DNA of 64,000 bases from Hymenobacter sp. IS2118 (lineage in GTDB: Bacteria > Bacteroidota > Bacteroidia > Cytophagales > Hymenobacteraceae). Shown piece by piece: positions 1-7,934 of this stretch. The notes below the pieces were generated by a model, which saw only the letters and a program-made list of their open reading frames with translations, did no database searches and was not told where the DNA came from. Position numbers and translations under genes: made by a program. Location: the NCBI RefSeq assembly GCF_000715495.1, contig NZ_JNLX01000148.1, positions 1 to 64,000 on the forward strand, given 5' to 3'. The stretch's first letter is position 1, and each line of letters opens with the position of its first letter.

Positions 1-528
1 CCCGCCGGCCAGGGCTTGGTCGTAGGGGCTGGCCGTGGCCGTGAGGCTGCTCAGGTAGGCGGCCAGCGCGGCGTTGATGGTGGCCGGCCCGGCGGGCGCG
101 CCAAACGCCCGCCGAAATAGCCGCCGGTATTCGGCGCTGCCTTGCAGGCGCTCGGTGGCCAGGGCGTAGCTGCTGCCCATCTCGTCGGGGCTGGTGAGCA
201 CGCTCTCCACCACGGCGGCGAGGTTGGCGGCACGGCCATCGTGGAAAAAGCTGGTTTGGTCGGCCGCGTTAAGCAACGTGGGCGAGTTGCGGGTGAGGTT
301 GCTGGCAAAGCGAAGTGCCCGCGAAGTGCCCCGATGGTCGGTAAAAGCCTTTTCGGGGCGGTGGCAGGAGGAACAGCTGCGCTTGCCGTTCACGGAAAGG
401 CCGGGCTCAAAAAACAGGAGTTTGCCAAGCTGCTGCTGCTCGGTAATGGCCACGGGGCGGTGGGCCGGAGCAGTAGCTCCAGTCAGGACAACAATAAGGA
501 CTAGTAACGCACAAATAATCAGACGCAT
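1..528 (-). CDS. Di-heme cytochrome c peroxidase (MauG/CcpA family), 3' part off the window
   Basis: The first 176 codons of a gene read leftwards from an ATG at 528 remain open to the window edge, so only the N-terminal part is visible. A signal peptide (about residues 1-20) is followed by LGKLLFFEPGLS and a heme c motif CSSCH at about residues 52-56, then FFHDGRA near residue 95, as in the N-terminal domain of bacterial di-heme peroxidases. The family reduces H2O2, or oxidises other substrates, in the periplasm using electrons from small cytochromes or quinol. The second heme domain is not visible, so peroxidase versus MauG-like function cannot be decided. It is divergent from the lipoprotein gene at 821. 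Confidence 0.85.
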   Translation of the reverse strand, partial: MRLIICALLVLIVVLTGATAPAHRPVAITEQQQLGKLLFFEPGLSVNGKRSCSSCHRPEKAFTDHRGTSRALRFASNLTRNSPTLLNAADQTSFFHDGRAANLAAVVESVLTSPDEMGSSYALATERLQGSAEYRRLFRRAFGAPAGPATINAALAAYLSSLTATASPYDQALAGG

Positions 529-820
529 GGGTTCAGACTCGGCCGGGGAGTTGAAATCCGAAACAGAGCATAAAAGTTGGGGTCTGAACGCGGCATGTGG
601 CAGCGTATTCGATGAAACAAGGTATTTAGACCGTAGAAAGATGCTGCTACCCGACGTGCGTCAATTTTCTGGGGCTGAGCTGTTCGCTGGCTGGGGCCGG
701 CTACTGTTTCCTGGGCCTGGCGCCGGTGGGTTGGCGCACCCGCAGCGACCAACGGGCCGGGCTTCCGCGCTGGCATTCCGGCCCGTACCTTTACACCGAA
801 CCGCTCAACCCTTTCCCCTC

Positions 821-1837
821 GTGCATTTTAAAATAACCCACGTCCTTGCGTTGGCTGCCCTGGGCACCACGCTCGCTTTCCCCGCCTGCCAAACCCGCCC
901 CGCTGAGGGTGAAACGCCCACCGGTGCCGCCGCCGAAGCCGCCGCCAAGCCCGTGGTGCTCGACTCGGCGCAGCTCCAGGCCATTGTCATGCGCCGCGAC
1001 TCGCTGCTGGCCGATTCCATTATGAAGAAAAGCGGGCAGCTGCCGGGCGCCATTCTGCCGGGCAAGCGCATTGTGGCCTTCTATGGCAACATCCGCTCGA
1101 AGGGCATGGGCATATTGGGCCGCGAGCCCAAGGAGCAGATGTTCCGCAAGTTTGAGAAAGTGCTGGCCGAGTGGCGCCCCGCCGACCCCAGCCGGGGCGT
1201 GCAGGCTGCCCTGCACAACGTCACCATCACGGCCCAGGGCACGGCCGGCAAAGACGGCAAGTGGCGCCTGATGAACTCCAAAGCCACCATCGAAGAGGTT
1301 ATCAGCTGGGCCAAGGAGCACAACTGCATCATATTCCTGGACGTGCAGCCCGGCCACAGCACCCTCGCGGCCGAGCTGCCCAAGCTGGAGCCCTACCTCA
1401 AAGACCCCATCGTGCACCTGGGCATCGACCCGGAGTTCTCGCTCTCTACCATGCCCGGCGTGCGCCCCAACCAGAAAATCGGTACCCTCGATGCCAAGGA
1501 CATCAACTTCACGGTGAGCTTCCTGGCTCGCATCGTGAGCGAAAACAAGCTGCCGCCCAAGGTACTCACCGTGCACCGCTTCACGCGCAAAATGGTGTCT
1601 AACTACAAAAACATCAAGCTAGACCCCCGCGTGCAGATTGTGATGCACATGGACGGCCACGGCGACCCCACCCTCAAAAAGGACTCCTACCAGCACTACA
1701 TCGTGAACGAGCCCGTGCAGTACACCGGCTTCAAGCTGTTCTACGAGTACGACGCCCGCCCCAAGCCCCACCACATCATGACGCCCGAGGAAGTAATTGC
1801 CCTCAAGCCGTCGCCGCTATATATTCAGTACCAATAA
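821..1837 (+). CDS. Conserved lipoprotein of unknown function, possibly TIM-barrel-like
   Basis: The reading frame stays open far upstream, but protein-like sequence begins at the GTG at 821, giving 338 residues. A hydrophobic signal segment ends in a weak lipobox with Cys23. The body (residues 80-330) has alternating strand and helix segments with conserved-looking stretches: VAFYGNIRSKGMGILG, IIFLDVQPGHS, LGIDPEFSL, VLTVHRF and VQIVMHMDGHGD. Acidic and His residues at strand ends resemble a hydrolase-type barrel. I recall similar lipoproteins annotated as hypothetical in other phyla but cannot name a reaction. A TAnnTTTA-like element (TACCTTTA) lies about 30 bases upstream, and a strong terminator follows. 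The earlier ATG at 194 is rejected because it overlaps the peroxidase gene on the other strand. Confidence 0.7.
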   Translation: MHFKITHVLALAALGTTLAFPACQTRPAEGETPTGAAAEAAAKPVVLDSAQLQAIVMRRDSLLADSIMKKSGQLPGAILPGKRIVAFYGNIRSKGMGILGREPKEQMFRKFEKVLAEWRPADPSRGVQAALHNVTITAQGTAGKDGKWRLMNSKATIEEVISWAKEHNCIIFLDVQPGHSTLAAELPKLEPYLKDPIVHLGIDPEFSLSTMPGVRPNQKIGTLDAKDINFTVSFLARIVSENKLPPKVLTVHRFTRKMVSNYKNIKLDPRVQIVMHMDGHGDPTLKKDSYQHYIVNEPVQYTGFKLFYEYDARPKPHHIMTPEEVIALKPSPLYIQYQ

Positions 1838-1857
1838 GTGCTAATACGTTGAATATA

Positions 1858-1890
1858 AAGGCCGTTGGAATCCCCAACGGCCTTTTTTAT
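1858..1890 (+). terminator. Rho-independent terminator after the lipoprotein gene
   Basis: GGCCGTTGG (1860-1868) pairs perfectly with CCAACGGCC (1874-1882) around a 5-base loop and is followed by six T residues. It starts about 20 bases after the stop codon at 1837. Confidence 0.9.
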
Positions 1891-1969
1891 TGCTTGGATG
1901 CGCAGCCGAAAGCAGCCGCGAGGCAACCTTGCTGCTATTGTATCTTTATCCCCTTATTCTATTGCACTT

Positions 1970-2674
1970 ATGATTTCAATGATTACAAAAACCGTCTGTT
2001 GCGCCGCTGTTTTCTGCCTGGCTGCGCTTGGGGCCGTGGGGCAGGGAGCCACGTCGTCAGCTCCGACTGAGGCGCCGAAAAACATCATCAAGATTGCACC
2101 ACTGGCGTTCGTTCACGGGCAGCTGCCGTTCACGGTGGAGTCGCGCCTGGGCTACGAGCGGGCCATTGGCGAGCGCGGCAGCTTGATGGGCAGTTACTCC
2201 TACCTGGGTACCAATTACCCGTTTAGCTTCCTGGGCAGCGTGGCGCTTAGCTCGGCCATCAGCACGGCGTTTACGGCGGCTGGGCACCCGGCCATCGTCT
2301 GGACCGAAACGCGCATCCGCACCACCGGCCACCGCTACCAGTTCCAGTACCGCTACTACCTGAGCCAACAGCGGCGCGGGCTGCAGGGCTTGTACTTGGC
2401 CCCGCATTTTTCCTATGCGCAGGCCGAGTACAACATCTCGCTCAAGGATTTTGACGTGACGCGCATCCTGAAAACGACCAACCGTAACTACAACCTGCTC
2501 TTCGGCTACCAGCGAATAGTGTGGCGGCACTTGGCGGCCGAGGCATTTACGGGCCTGGGCTACCGCGATATTCAAACCAAAAGCTACGACGAGAACGGCG
2601 CCTTCCTCGAAAATATGCCCAACGGCTCGGCGCTGAAAATCTCCTCGGGTTTCAATCTGGGTTGGGCTTTTTAA
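1970..2674 (+). CDS. Outer-membrane beta-barrel protein (DUF3575-like), hypothetical
   Basis: A protein of 234 residues from ATG 1970 (a second ATG at 1979 is possible) has a signal peptide ending near GAVGQGA. The rest alternates aromatic and polar residues typical of a small outer-membrane barrel: FTVESRLGYERAIGERGS, YQFQYRYYLS, YLAPHFSYAQ, NLLFGYQRI, and a C-terminal strand SSGFNLGWAF ending in aromatic Phe. This is the architecture of DUF3575 or porin-like small barrels. Function is unknown and no specificity can be read. A TATCTTTA box lies about 22 bases upstream. It is convergent with the efflux gene ending at 2693, only 18 bases away. Confidence 0.75.
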   Translation: MISMITKTVCCAAVFCLAALGAVGQGATSSAPTEAPKNIIKIAPLAFVHGQLPFTVESRLGYERAIGERGSLMGSYSYLGTNYPFSFLGSVALSSAISTAFTAAGHPAIVWTETRIRTTGHRYQFQYRYYLSQQRRGLQGLYLAPHFSYAQAEYNISLKDFDVTRILKTTNRNYNLLFGYQRIVWRHLAAEAFTGLGYRDIQTKSYDENGAFLENMPNGSALKISSGFNLGWAF

Positions 2675-2692
2675 CGGTACGCCGCCTTCAGG

Positions 2693-4264
2693 TTAATGGG
2701 CGTCGAGGCTGATTTTGCCGGTGACTTTCGCACGTTTGATGAGGAATACCAGCGGCAGGCAGGCGATGAAGAAGAGGCCGAGCGCCGAGAACACCTGCGC
2801 GTAGGTGATGATGGATACCTGCTTCATCAGAATGCCGTTGAGGGCGGCGTAGGCTTGCTGCTGGGCTTGCTCGAAGGAGAAGCCTTTGGCCATGAAATTC
2901 TGGGTGAAAGCCCGCACGCGCTGCACGGTTTCGGGGTCGTAGAGGGAGAGGTGCACCGACTGGGCGTTGCGGTTTTGCATGAGGCTGCGCTCCAGATACG
3001 TACCCACGATGGCCACGCCGAACGAGCCGCCGAGCTGGCGAATCATGCCGGTGAGGCCGGCGGCCTGGCCGGCGTCTTTGCCCTGCAAGCCGGCCAACGA
3101 CATGGTGGTGATGGGCAGGAATATCAGGCCCAGCGCCAGCCCGCGCACCATCAGAGGCCAGAAGAAGTCGCTTTCGCCCGCCGTGGGCGAGATGCGCGTG
3201 GACATCCAGAAGGTGAACACGAAGAAGAGCGTGAAGCCCACCGGAATCATGTATTTCTGGGGCACGCCGGCTTGCAGGGACTTGCCAATCACGGGCATCA
3301 TGAAGCCCGAAGCCAGGGCACCGGGCAGCAGAATGAGGCCCGTTTGGGCGGCCGTGAAGCCCAGAATCCGCTGCGTGAATATGGGGAACACGAACACCGA
3401 TGAGAACAGCCCGAAGCCCAGAATGAAGGACAAAAACGCGCCCACTGCCAGGTTGCGGCTCTTGCCCAGCACGCGCAGGTCCACGATGGGCTGCCGGGCC
3501 GTAAGCTCGCGCCAAATGAAGCCGATGATGCCGACCACGGAAAAGAAAACAAACGTGTTGATGTAGGCGCTATCGAACCAGTCCTCGCTTTCGCCCTGCT
3601 CCAGTACCAGCTGCAACGAGCCCACGCCCAGCACCAGCAAGCCGATGCCCGCCCAGTCAATGTCGCGTAAGGGCCGCGGTACGGCGTTTTTGATGCGCTC
3701 CGGGTCGCGAATGAAGAGCATGGTAAAAATGGCCGCCAGAATGCCCACGGGCACGTTCACGTAAAAAATCCAGGGCCAACCTAGGTTGCTGTCCACGATG
3801 TAGCCGCCCAGCGAGGGCCCGATAGTGGGCCCGATGATGATGCCCATGCCGAACAAGGCTTGGCCCAGCGCCAGCTGCCGGGGCGGAAACGTATCAATAA
3901 GAATGGCCTGCGATGTGGCCATGAGCGCGCCGCCCCCAATGCCCTGAATGAAGCGAAAGGCCACCAGCTCCCAGATGTTGGTGCTTTGCCCGCATGCAAT
4001 GGAGGCGATGGTGAAAACCAGCACCGACACGAAGTAGTAGTTGCGCCGCCCAAACTGCTCGGCCAAAAAGCCGGTCATCGGAATCACAATTACGTTGGCG
4101 ATGCCGTAGGAGGCAATTACCCAGGTTACTTCCTGCTGGGTGGCCGAGAGGTTGCCCATCATCTGGGTCAGGGCCACGTTCACAATGCTGGTGTCGATGA
4201 GCTCCAGCAAGCAGCAGAGCACCACCGTCACGACGATAATCCACTTGGTAAATCCGGTTTCCAT
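2693..4264 (-). CDS. emrB: MFS drug:H+ antiporter, DHA2 family (EmrB/QacA type)
   Basis: A protein of 523 residues from the ATG at 4264. An upstream in-frame ATG at 4318 would add a poor hydrophilic leader. It has about 14 hydrophobic segments. Hallmarks are ELIDTSIVNVALTQM in TM1, the motif A region GFLAEQFGRR near residue 70 and the motif C region IIIGPTIGPSLGGYI near 140. DHA2 transporters extrude drugs across the inner membrane using the proton gradient, and EmrB works with an EmrA adaptor and TolC. All three are encoded here in the order tolC, uspA, emrA, emrB on one strand. A 73-bp-arm inverted repeat separates it from emrA. Substrate is unknown. Confidence 0.93.
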   Translation of the reverse strand: METGFTKWIIVVTVVLCCLLELIDTSIVNVALTQMMGNLSATQQEVTWVIASYGIANVIVIPMTGFLAEQFGRRNYYFVSVLVFTIASIACGQSTNIWELVAFRFIQGIGGGALMATSQAILIDTFPPRQLALGQALFGMGIIIGPTIGPSLGGYIVDSNLGWPWIFYVNVPVGILAAIFTMLFIRDPERIKNAVPRPLRDIDWAGIGLLVLGVGSLQLVLEQGESEDWFDSAYINTFVFFSVVGIIGFIWRELTARQPIVDLRVLGKSRNLAVGAFLSFILGFGLFSSVFVFPIFTQRILGFTAAQTGLILLPGALASGFMMPVIGKSLQAGVPQKYMIPVGFTLFFVFTFWMSTRISPTAGESDFFWPLMVRGLALGLIFLPITTMSLAGLQGKDAGQAAGLTGMIRQLGGSFGVAIVGTYLERSLMQNRNAQSVHLSLYDPETVQRVRAFTQNFMAKGFSFEQAQQQAYAALNGILMKQVSIITYAQVFSALGLFFIACLPLVFLIKRAKVTGKISLDAH

Positions 4265-4293
4265 GAGGTGAAATGGTGAGATGGTGAAATGGC

Positions 4294-4479
4294 GAGTTGA
4301 CACGTTTTGGCTGGCCACGCGTGCACCCCACCCCCTAGCCCCCTCCCCTCCGGGAGAGGGGGGACTAATTTTAGTCTTTGTTTACTAATATTTTAGGTCT
4401 AGTGATAGTCCCCCCTCTCCCGGAGGGGAGGGGGCTAGGGGGTGGGGTGCACGGCTGGCCAGCCAAAACGTGTCAACTC
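4294..4479. repeat. Giant inverted repeat (73-bp arms) between emrA and emrB
   Basis: The arm at 4294-4366 and the arm at 4407-4479 are reverse complements at 71 of 73 positions. The only difference is a CG/GC swap. The spacer is 40 AT-rich bases. The inner part of each arm is extremely G/C biased (CCCCACCCCCTAGCCCCC and CCTCCGGGAGAGGGG); the outer part, GAGTTGACACGTTTTGG, is ordinary sequence. Transcribed from emrA towards emrB it would form one very stable hairpin in the operon mRNA. Confidence 0.95.
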
Positions 4480-4504
4480 ACCCCAATAAATCCTACCCCA
4501 AACC

Positions 4505-5620
4505 CTATTTTACCGCCACGATGGCGTTCACGCTCATGCCAGCGCGCAGGGGGTGCTGCGGGTCGGTTTTGTCGAGGGCAATTTTGACGGGGATGCGCTG
4601 GGTTACTTTCACGAAGTTGCCGCTGGCATTGTCGGGCGGCAGCAGGGCGAAGCGGGCGCCGGTAGCGGCCGAGAGCGACTCGATGTGGCCCTGGAATTCT
4701 TCGTTGGGGTAGGCGTCCACTTCCAGCTTCACGGGCTGGCCCACTTTCATGTCTTCCAGCTGCGTCTCTTTGAAGTTGGCTACCACCCACACCCGCTCGC
4801 TGCCCACCAGGCCCATGAGCTGCTGGCCGGGCGCCACTACCTGGCCGGGCTGCACGTTTTTGCGGCTCACGAAGCCGTTGGTGGGCGCCACCAGCGTGGT
4901 GTAGCTCAGCTGAAGCTTGGCATTGTCGAGGTCGGCCTGGCGCTGCTTCACCACGGCCTGGGCCACGGCTACCTGCTGCTCGGCCGCCACCACCTGCTGG
5001 CGGGCCACGCTCACCTGGTCGGTGGCGGTGGCGCGCTGGGCGTTGGTGGCGCGCAGGTTGGCCTGCACGGCATCATACTCACTCTGCGGAATAATATCCT
5101 GCTCGCGTAGGAACGTGCTGCGCTTGAGGTCTTTGCGGAGCTTGTCCTGGTTGGCTTCGCTCACGCCGATGGTGGACTGCGCTGTGCGCACGCCGGCCTG
5201 GGCCGTGCCCACAGCGGCGCGGGCGGCCGTTACCTGGGCCAGGGCGGCGGCTAGGGCGGCTTCGGTGGCATTCACGCGCTGCTGGTAGTCGGCCGGGTCG
5301 AGGGTGGCCAGCACGTCGCCTTTTTTCACGGGCTGGTTGTCCTCCACTTTCACTTCAAGCACTGGGCCGCCCACGCGGGGCAGCACGGGATACACGTCGC
5401 CTTCCACCTGGGCGTCGTCGGTGCTTTCGTGGGCCACGGCAAACTGGTAGCGCGTCCAGCCGTAGTAGCCGCCGGCCAGCAGCACCACCGCCAAAATGAT
5501 GAACAGGAGCGGGCTGCGCCGCTTGGGCTCCTCCATCGGGGTGCCGGCCTCCGGCGAGGCCGCGTGGGGGTAGGGGGCGGGAGCGTGGGGTAGGGCGGGA
5601 GAATTTTCAGGCTGGGCCAT
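4505..5620 (-). CDS. emrA: HlyD-family periplasmic adaptor (EmrA-like)
   Basis: A protein of 371 residues. A Pro/Ala/His-rich cytoplasmic N-terminus (1-35) precedes one transmembrane segment (about 37-55). The signature HESTDDAQVEGDV (about 63-75) follows, then a lipoyl half-domain, a long alpha-helical hairpin (about 115-235), and the EmrA-type C-terminal region FALLPPDNASGNFVKV. EmrA proteins link an EmrB MFS pump to TolC across the periplasm. The stop codon TAG is followed by GGTTTGGGGTAGGA, resembling the octamer repeats that follow tolC and rfbA. The first 30 codons contain a short tandem duplication encoding PHAPAPYPHA-like sequence, probably a disordered tail. Confidence 0.93.
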   Translation of the reverse strand: MAQPENSPALPHAPAPYPHAASPEAGTPMEEPKRRSPLLFIILAVVLLAGGYYGWTRYQFAVAHESTDDAQVEGDVYPVLPRVGGPVLEVKVEDNQPVKKGDVLATLDPADYQQRVNATEAALAAALAQVTAARAAVGTAQAGVRTAQSTIGVSEANQDKLRKDLKRSTFLREQDIIPQSEYDAVQANLRATNAQRATATDQVSVARQQVVAAEQQVAVAQAVVKQRQADLDNAKLQLSYTTLVAPTNGFVSRKNVQPGQVVAPGQQLMGLVGSERVWVVANFKETQLEDMKVGQPVKLEVDAYPNEEFQGHIESLSAATGARFALLPPDNASGNFVKVTQRIPVKIALDKTDPQHPLRAGMSVNAIVAVK

Positions 5621-5683
5621 CTTGGTAAGGTACAGGGGCGTTTTTTAAATAATAAGGGAAGTCAGCAGCGAGAGAGGAGCTGG

Positions 5684-6145
5684 TCAGGCAGCCTTTGTTC
5701 TCGGGATTGCGTCAGTTTCGGGTTGCAGGGGGGGCCGCACCAGCAGGGTGGCGCAGGCAGCGGTGCGCAGCACGATTTCGGCGGTGGTGCCCATTAGGAA
5801 ACGGGTGATGCCCGTGCAGCCGTGCGCCCCGATAACAATGAGGTCGGCTTGTTGGCGGCTGGCCTCGGCTACTATCTCGGCCGCGGCCTCGCCCCGCACA
5901 ATGCCGATTTGAACGCGCCCGGCACCCGCCTGCTCCGCTACCGTGCGCAGGCCGTTCAGCCGCTCCGCGCAAGCCACCCGGTCGCTCGGTGCTGCCTCGC
6001 CCGGCCGGGGATTGTCCGGCGCCTCCTGAGGCTCGCACACGTGCAGCAGCCGCAGCTCGGCGCCGGTAGCCACGGCCAGCGCCGCCGCCACCGTCACCAC
6101 CTCCGCCGACGCGGCCGAGAAATCAAGCGGACAAAGGATGGTCAT
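5684..6145 (-). CDS. Universal stress protein (UspA family)
   Basis: A protein of 153 residues with the Usp fold: N-terminal MTILCPLDFSAASAEVV with the conserved Asp, ELRLLHV strand, and the ATP-binding motif GAHGCTGITRFLMGTTAEIV (G-2X-G-9X-G-S/T type) near the C-terminus. Proteins with this motif usually bind ATP and act in stress survival. It lies between tolC and emrA on the same strand, 63 bases before emrA, so it is probably co-transcribed with the pump. That suggests envelope or toxic-compound stress, which is inference. The sequence ends in a short polar tail after LLVRPP. Confidence 0.9.
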   Translation of the reverse strand: MTILCPLDFSAASAEVVTVAAALAVATGAELRLLHVCEPQEAPDNPRPGEAAPSDRVACAERLNGLRTVAEQAGAGRVQIGIVRGEAAAEIVAEASRQQADLIVIGAHGCTGITRFLMGTTAEIVLRTAACATLLVRPPLQPETDAIPRTKAA

Positions 6146-6158
6146 TTCTAGGGGAAAT

Positions 6159-6369
6159 TTTTAGGGTAGGAGGGTGGGGGGGTAGGAGGGTAGGAGTTTT
6201 TTTGGTGGTGGATTTTTTGGGTAAAAGGGTGTGGGGGTGGAGGGTAGGAGTTTTTTGGGTGATGGTGTCTGGAGAGTTTAGTGCCTTGTGATAGTTCGAA
6301 CCGCAAAACCAACTCCTACCTTCCTACCCCCACACCCTCTTACCCTAAAAACCTACCCTAAAAACCTAC
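6159..6369. repeat. G/C-strand octamer inverted repeat between tolC and uspA
   Basis: Two G-rich stretches (6159-6203 and 6213-6260), built of octamers such as GGGTAGGA and GGGTGTGG, face a C-rich arm (6309-6369) that is their reverse complement. The C-rich arm contains the stop codon of tolC: on the minus strand the gene end reads TAGGTTTTTAGGGTAGG. The same element occurs at 59333-59438. Confidence 0.9.
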
Positions 6370-7712
6370 TTCCAAATGACCTCGCCGGTGGCGCGCTTGA
6401 GTTGAAACTGGCCCAGGGTGTAGTTGTAGATGGCCTGGGCGCGGGCCAGGCGGGCCTGGGCCAGCTGGGTTTCGGCGTCAAGCACGTCCAGGTTCTGGCC
6501 CACGCCGTAGCGGTAGCGGCCCTGGGCGCGGGTGAGGGCATCGGTGGCCTGCATAATCTGCTGCTCGGCGTTGGCGTAGCGGGCCTGGCTGAACTCCAGG
6601 TTGTTGGCCGCCTGGCGCACGTCGGCCCGGATTTGCTCCTGCGTGTCCTGGGTGCGGGCCACGGCGCTGCGGGCGTTGGCCAGGGCTTCTACCCGCTGGT
6701 TTTTATTCTTGTTGCCGTCGTAAATCGGCACCGAGAGCTGCACCACGCCCACCGTGTTGGGGCGAATTTGCGTGAGGTTGGGCAGGTAGCCATTTTTGGC
6801 GCCCACCTGCGCGCCCACGCCCAGGCTGGGCATATTGCTGCGCTCCACAAGGCGCTGCTGAAGCGTGGCAGTGGTTTCGGCGTCGCGGGCCAGCTTGATT
6901 TCGGGCCGGTTTTCCAGAGCTTTGGCCATTTCGGCGTTCACGTCCACGGCCTGTGGCTCGAAGGTGAGCCGGCCCTTCACGGGCACGTCGGCCGGGGTGG
7001 GCTTGTGTAGCAGCCGCGCCAGCTGCACCTGCTGGTTGCGAAGTTGGTTCTGCAAATCAATGCGGGTGTTTTGGGCCTGCGTAATGCGTACGTCGGTGGT
7101 CGTCACGTCGAAGCGCGTGCTCACGCCGCCTTCCACGCGCTTCTGCATTTCGTCGCGGTGGGCCTGCAGCGAGGCAATCTGGGCGTCCTGCACCCGAATG
7201 CTTTCGCGCATAAACAGGATGTTGTAGTACACCTGCGCGGCGTTGAAGGCCAGGTCGCGCTTGGTCACACTCACGTTGTCGCGCGCGGTTTGCACCTGCG
7301 ACTCGGCCAGCTTCACGGTGGCGTCGCTCTTGCCAAAGTCCAGCAGCAGGTACTGCGCCGTGATGTGGGCGTCGTAGTTGTTGTTCGGCGCTATCTGAAA
7401 TGGCTCAGCGCCCAGCGGAATTTTCACCACCGGGTCGATGCGCGTATAAGTAGCCGTGCCGGTAATCTGAGGGAACAAGCCGGTACGGCTCTGGGCCAGG
7501 CGGCCGCTGGCGGCGTTGGCAATTTCATCGAGTGAAGTCACGGCCGGATTAGCATCGAGCACCGAACGCAGCGTCCCGTCCAAGGTCAGGGAATCACTCA
7601 GAACATCGACGCCGGACAGGGCTTGAGCGTGCGTAGTGCCGCTGCCCAGCAAAATGGCGGCAACGGCCCCAACGGCAACGGGCGAAAAGCGGAAAGACAT
7701 GGCAATTTTCAA
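6366..7712 (-). CDS. tolC: TolC-family outer-membrane efflux channel
   Basis: A protein of 448 residues with a signal peptide ending near GTTHAQA. The two repeated coiled-coil halves of TolC are visible: TLRSVLDANPAVTSLDEI, then AQARLARAQAIYNYTLGQFQLKRATGEV at the end (given here in part). Region 270-330 contains the second beta-barrel stretch with GVVQLSVPIYDGNKNK. TolC channels carry substrates across the outer membrane for tripartite pumps, and the adaptor and MFS genes follow on the same strand. It is divergent from the sigma-54 activator at 7935. An alternative start four codons downstream (MSFRFSP) is possible. The stop TAG is the first triplet of the octamer repeat. Confidence 0.93.
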   Translation of the reverse strand: MKIAMSFRFSPVAVGAVAAILLGSGTTHAQALSGVDVLSDSLTLDGTLRSVLDANPAVTSLDEIANAASGRLAQSRTGLFPQITGTATYTRIDPVVKIPLGAEPFQIAPNNNYDAHITAQYLLLDFGKSDATVKLAESQVQTARDNVSVTKRDLAFNAAQVYYNILFMRESIRVQDAQIASLQAHRDEMQKRVEGGVSTRFDVTTTDVRITQAQNTRIDLQNQLRNQQVQLARLLHKPTPADVPVKGRLTFEPQAVDVNAEMAKALENRPEIKLARDAETTATLQQRLVERSNMPSLGVGAQVGAKNGYLPNLTQIRPNTVGVVQLSVPIYDGNKNKNQRVEALANARSAVARTQDTQEQIRADVRQAANNLEFSQARYANAEQQIMQATDALTRAQGRYRYGVGQNLDVLDAETQLAQARLARAQAIYNYTLGQFQLKRATGEVIWK

Positions 7713-7853
7713 GTGTAAGTCACCACTGCCTTACCGAAAGCTGTGCCAGGGATTAAAATCAGATTAAGAGGCTTAGGTAATGTAATTAACTGTATTTAGG
7801 TAAGTGAGTTAATGTCTTAAGTGTTTCTTGGGTAGAGTCGAAGCGCTAATACG

Positions 7854-7903
7854 AATTCCTGAAATGGCAGGAATTGCTGTAAATTTGCTCCTGCTATTTC
7901 AGG
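7854..7903. promoter_or_regulatory. Operator-like nested dyad upstream of the sigma-54 activator
   Basis: CCTGAAATGGCAGGA (7858-7872) and TCCTGCTATTTCAGG (7889-7903) are inverted copies with one mismatch. Within the first lies a smaller perfect dyad, AATTCCTG (7854-7861) and CAGGAATT (7868-7875). It sits 32-80 bases before the ATG at 7935, in the divergent intergenic region shared with tolC. It could be a binding site for the activator or a hairpin in the leader. Confidence 0.5.
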
Positions 7904-7934
7904 AAAAAACATTCAGCCTGTTGTGCCGCCTCCC

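Noticed and set aside
194..820. Upstream extension of the lipoprotein frame to 194
   Set aside because: It overlaps the peroxidase gene on the other strand and encodes Arg/Ser-rich sequence; the signal peptide begins at 821.
7866..7880. TGGCAGGAATTGC as a sigma-54 promoter before the activator gene
   Set aside because: The spacing between the GG and GC elements is two bases too short, and sigma-54 promoters are strict in spacing.
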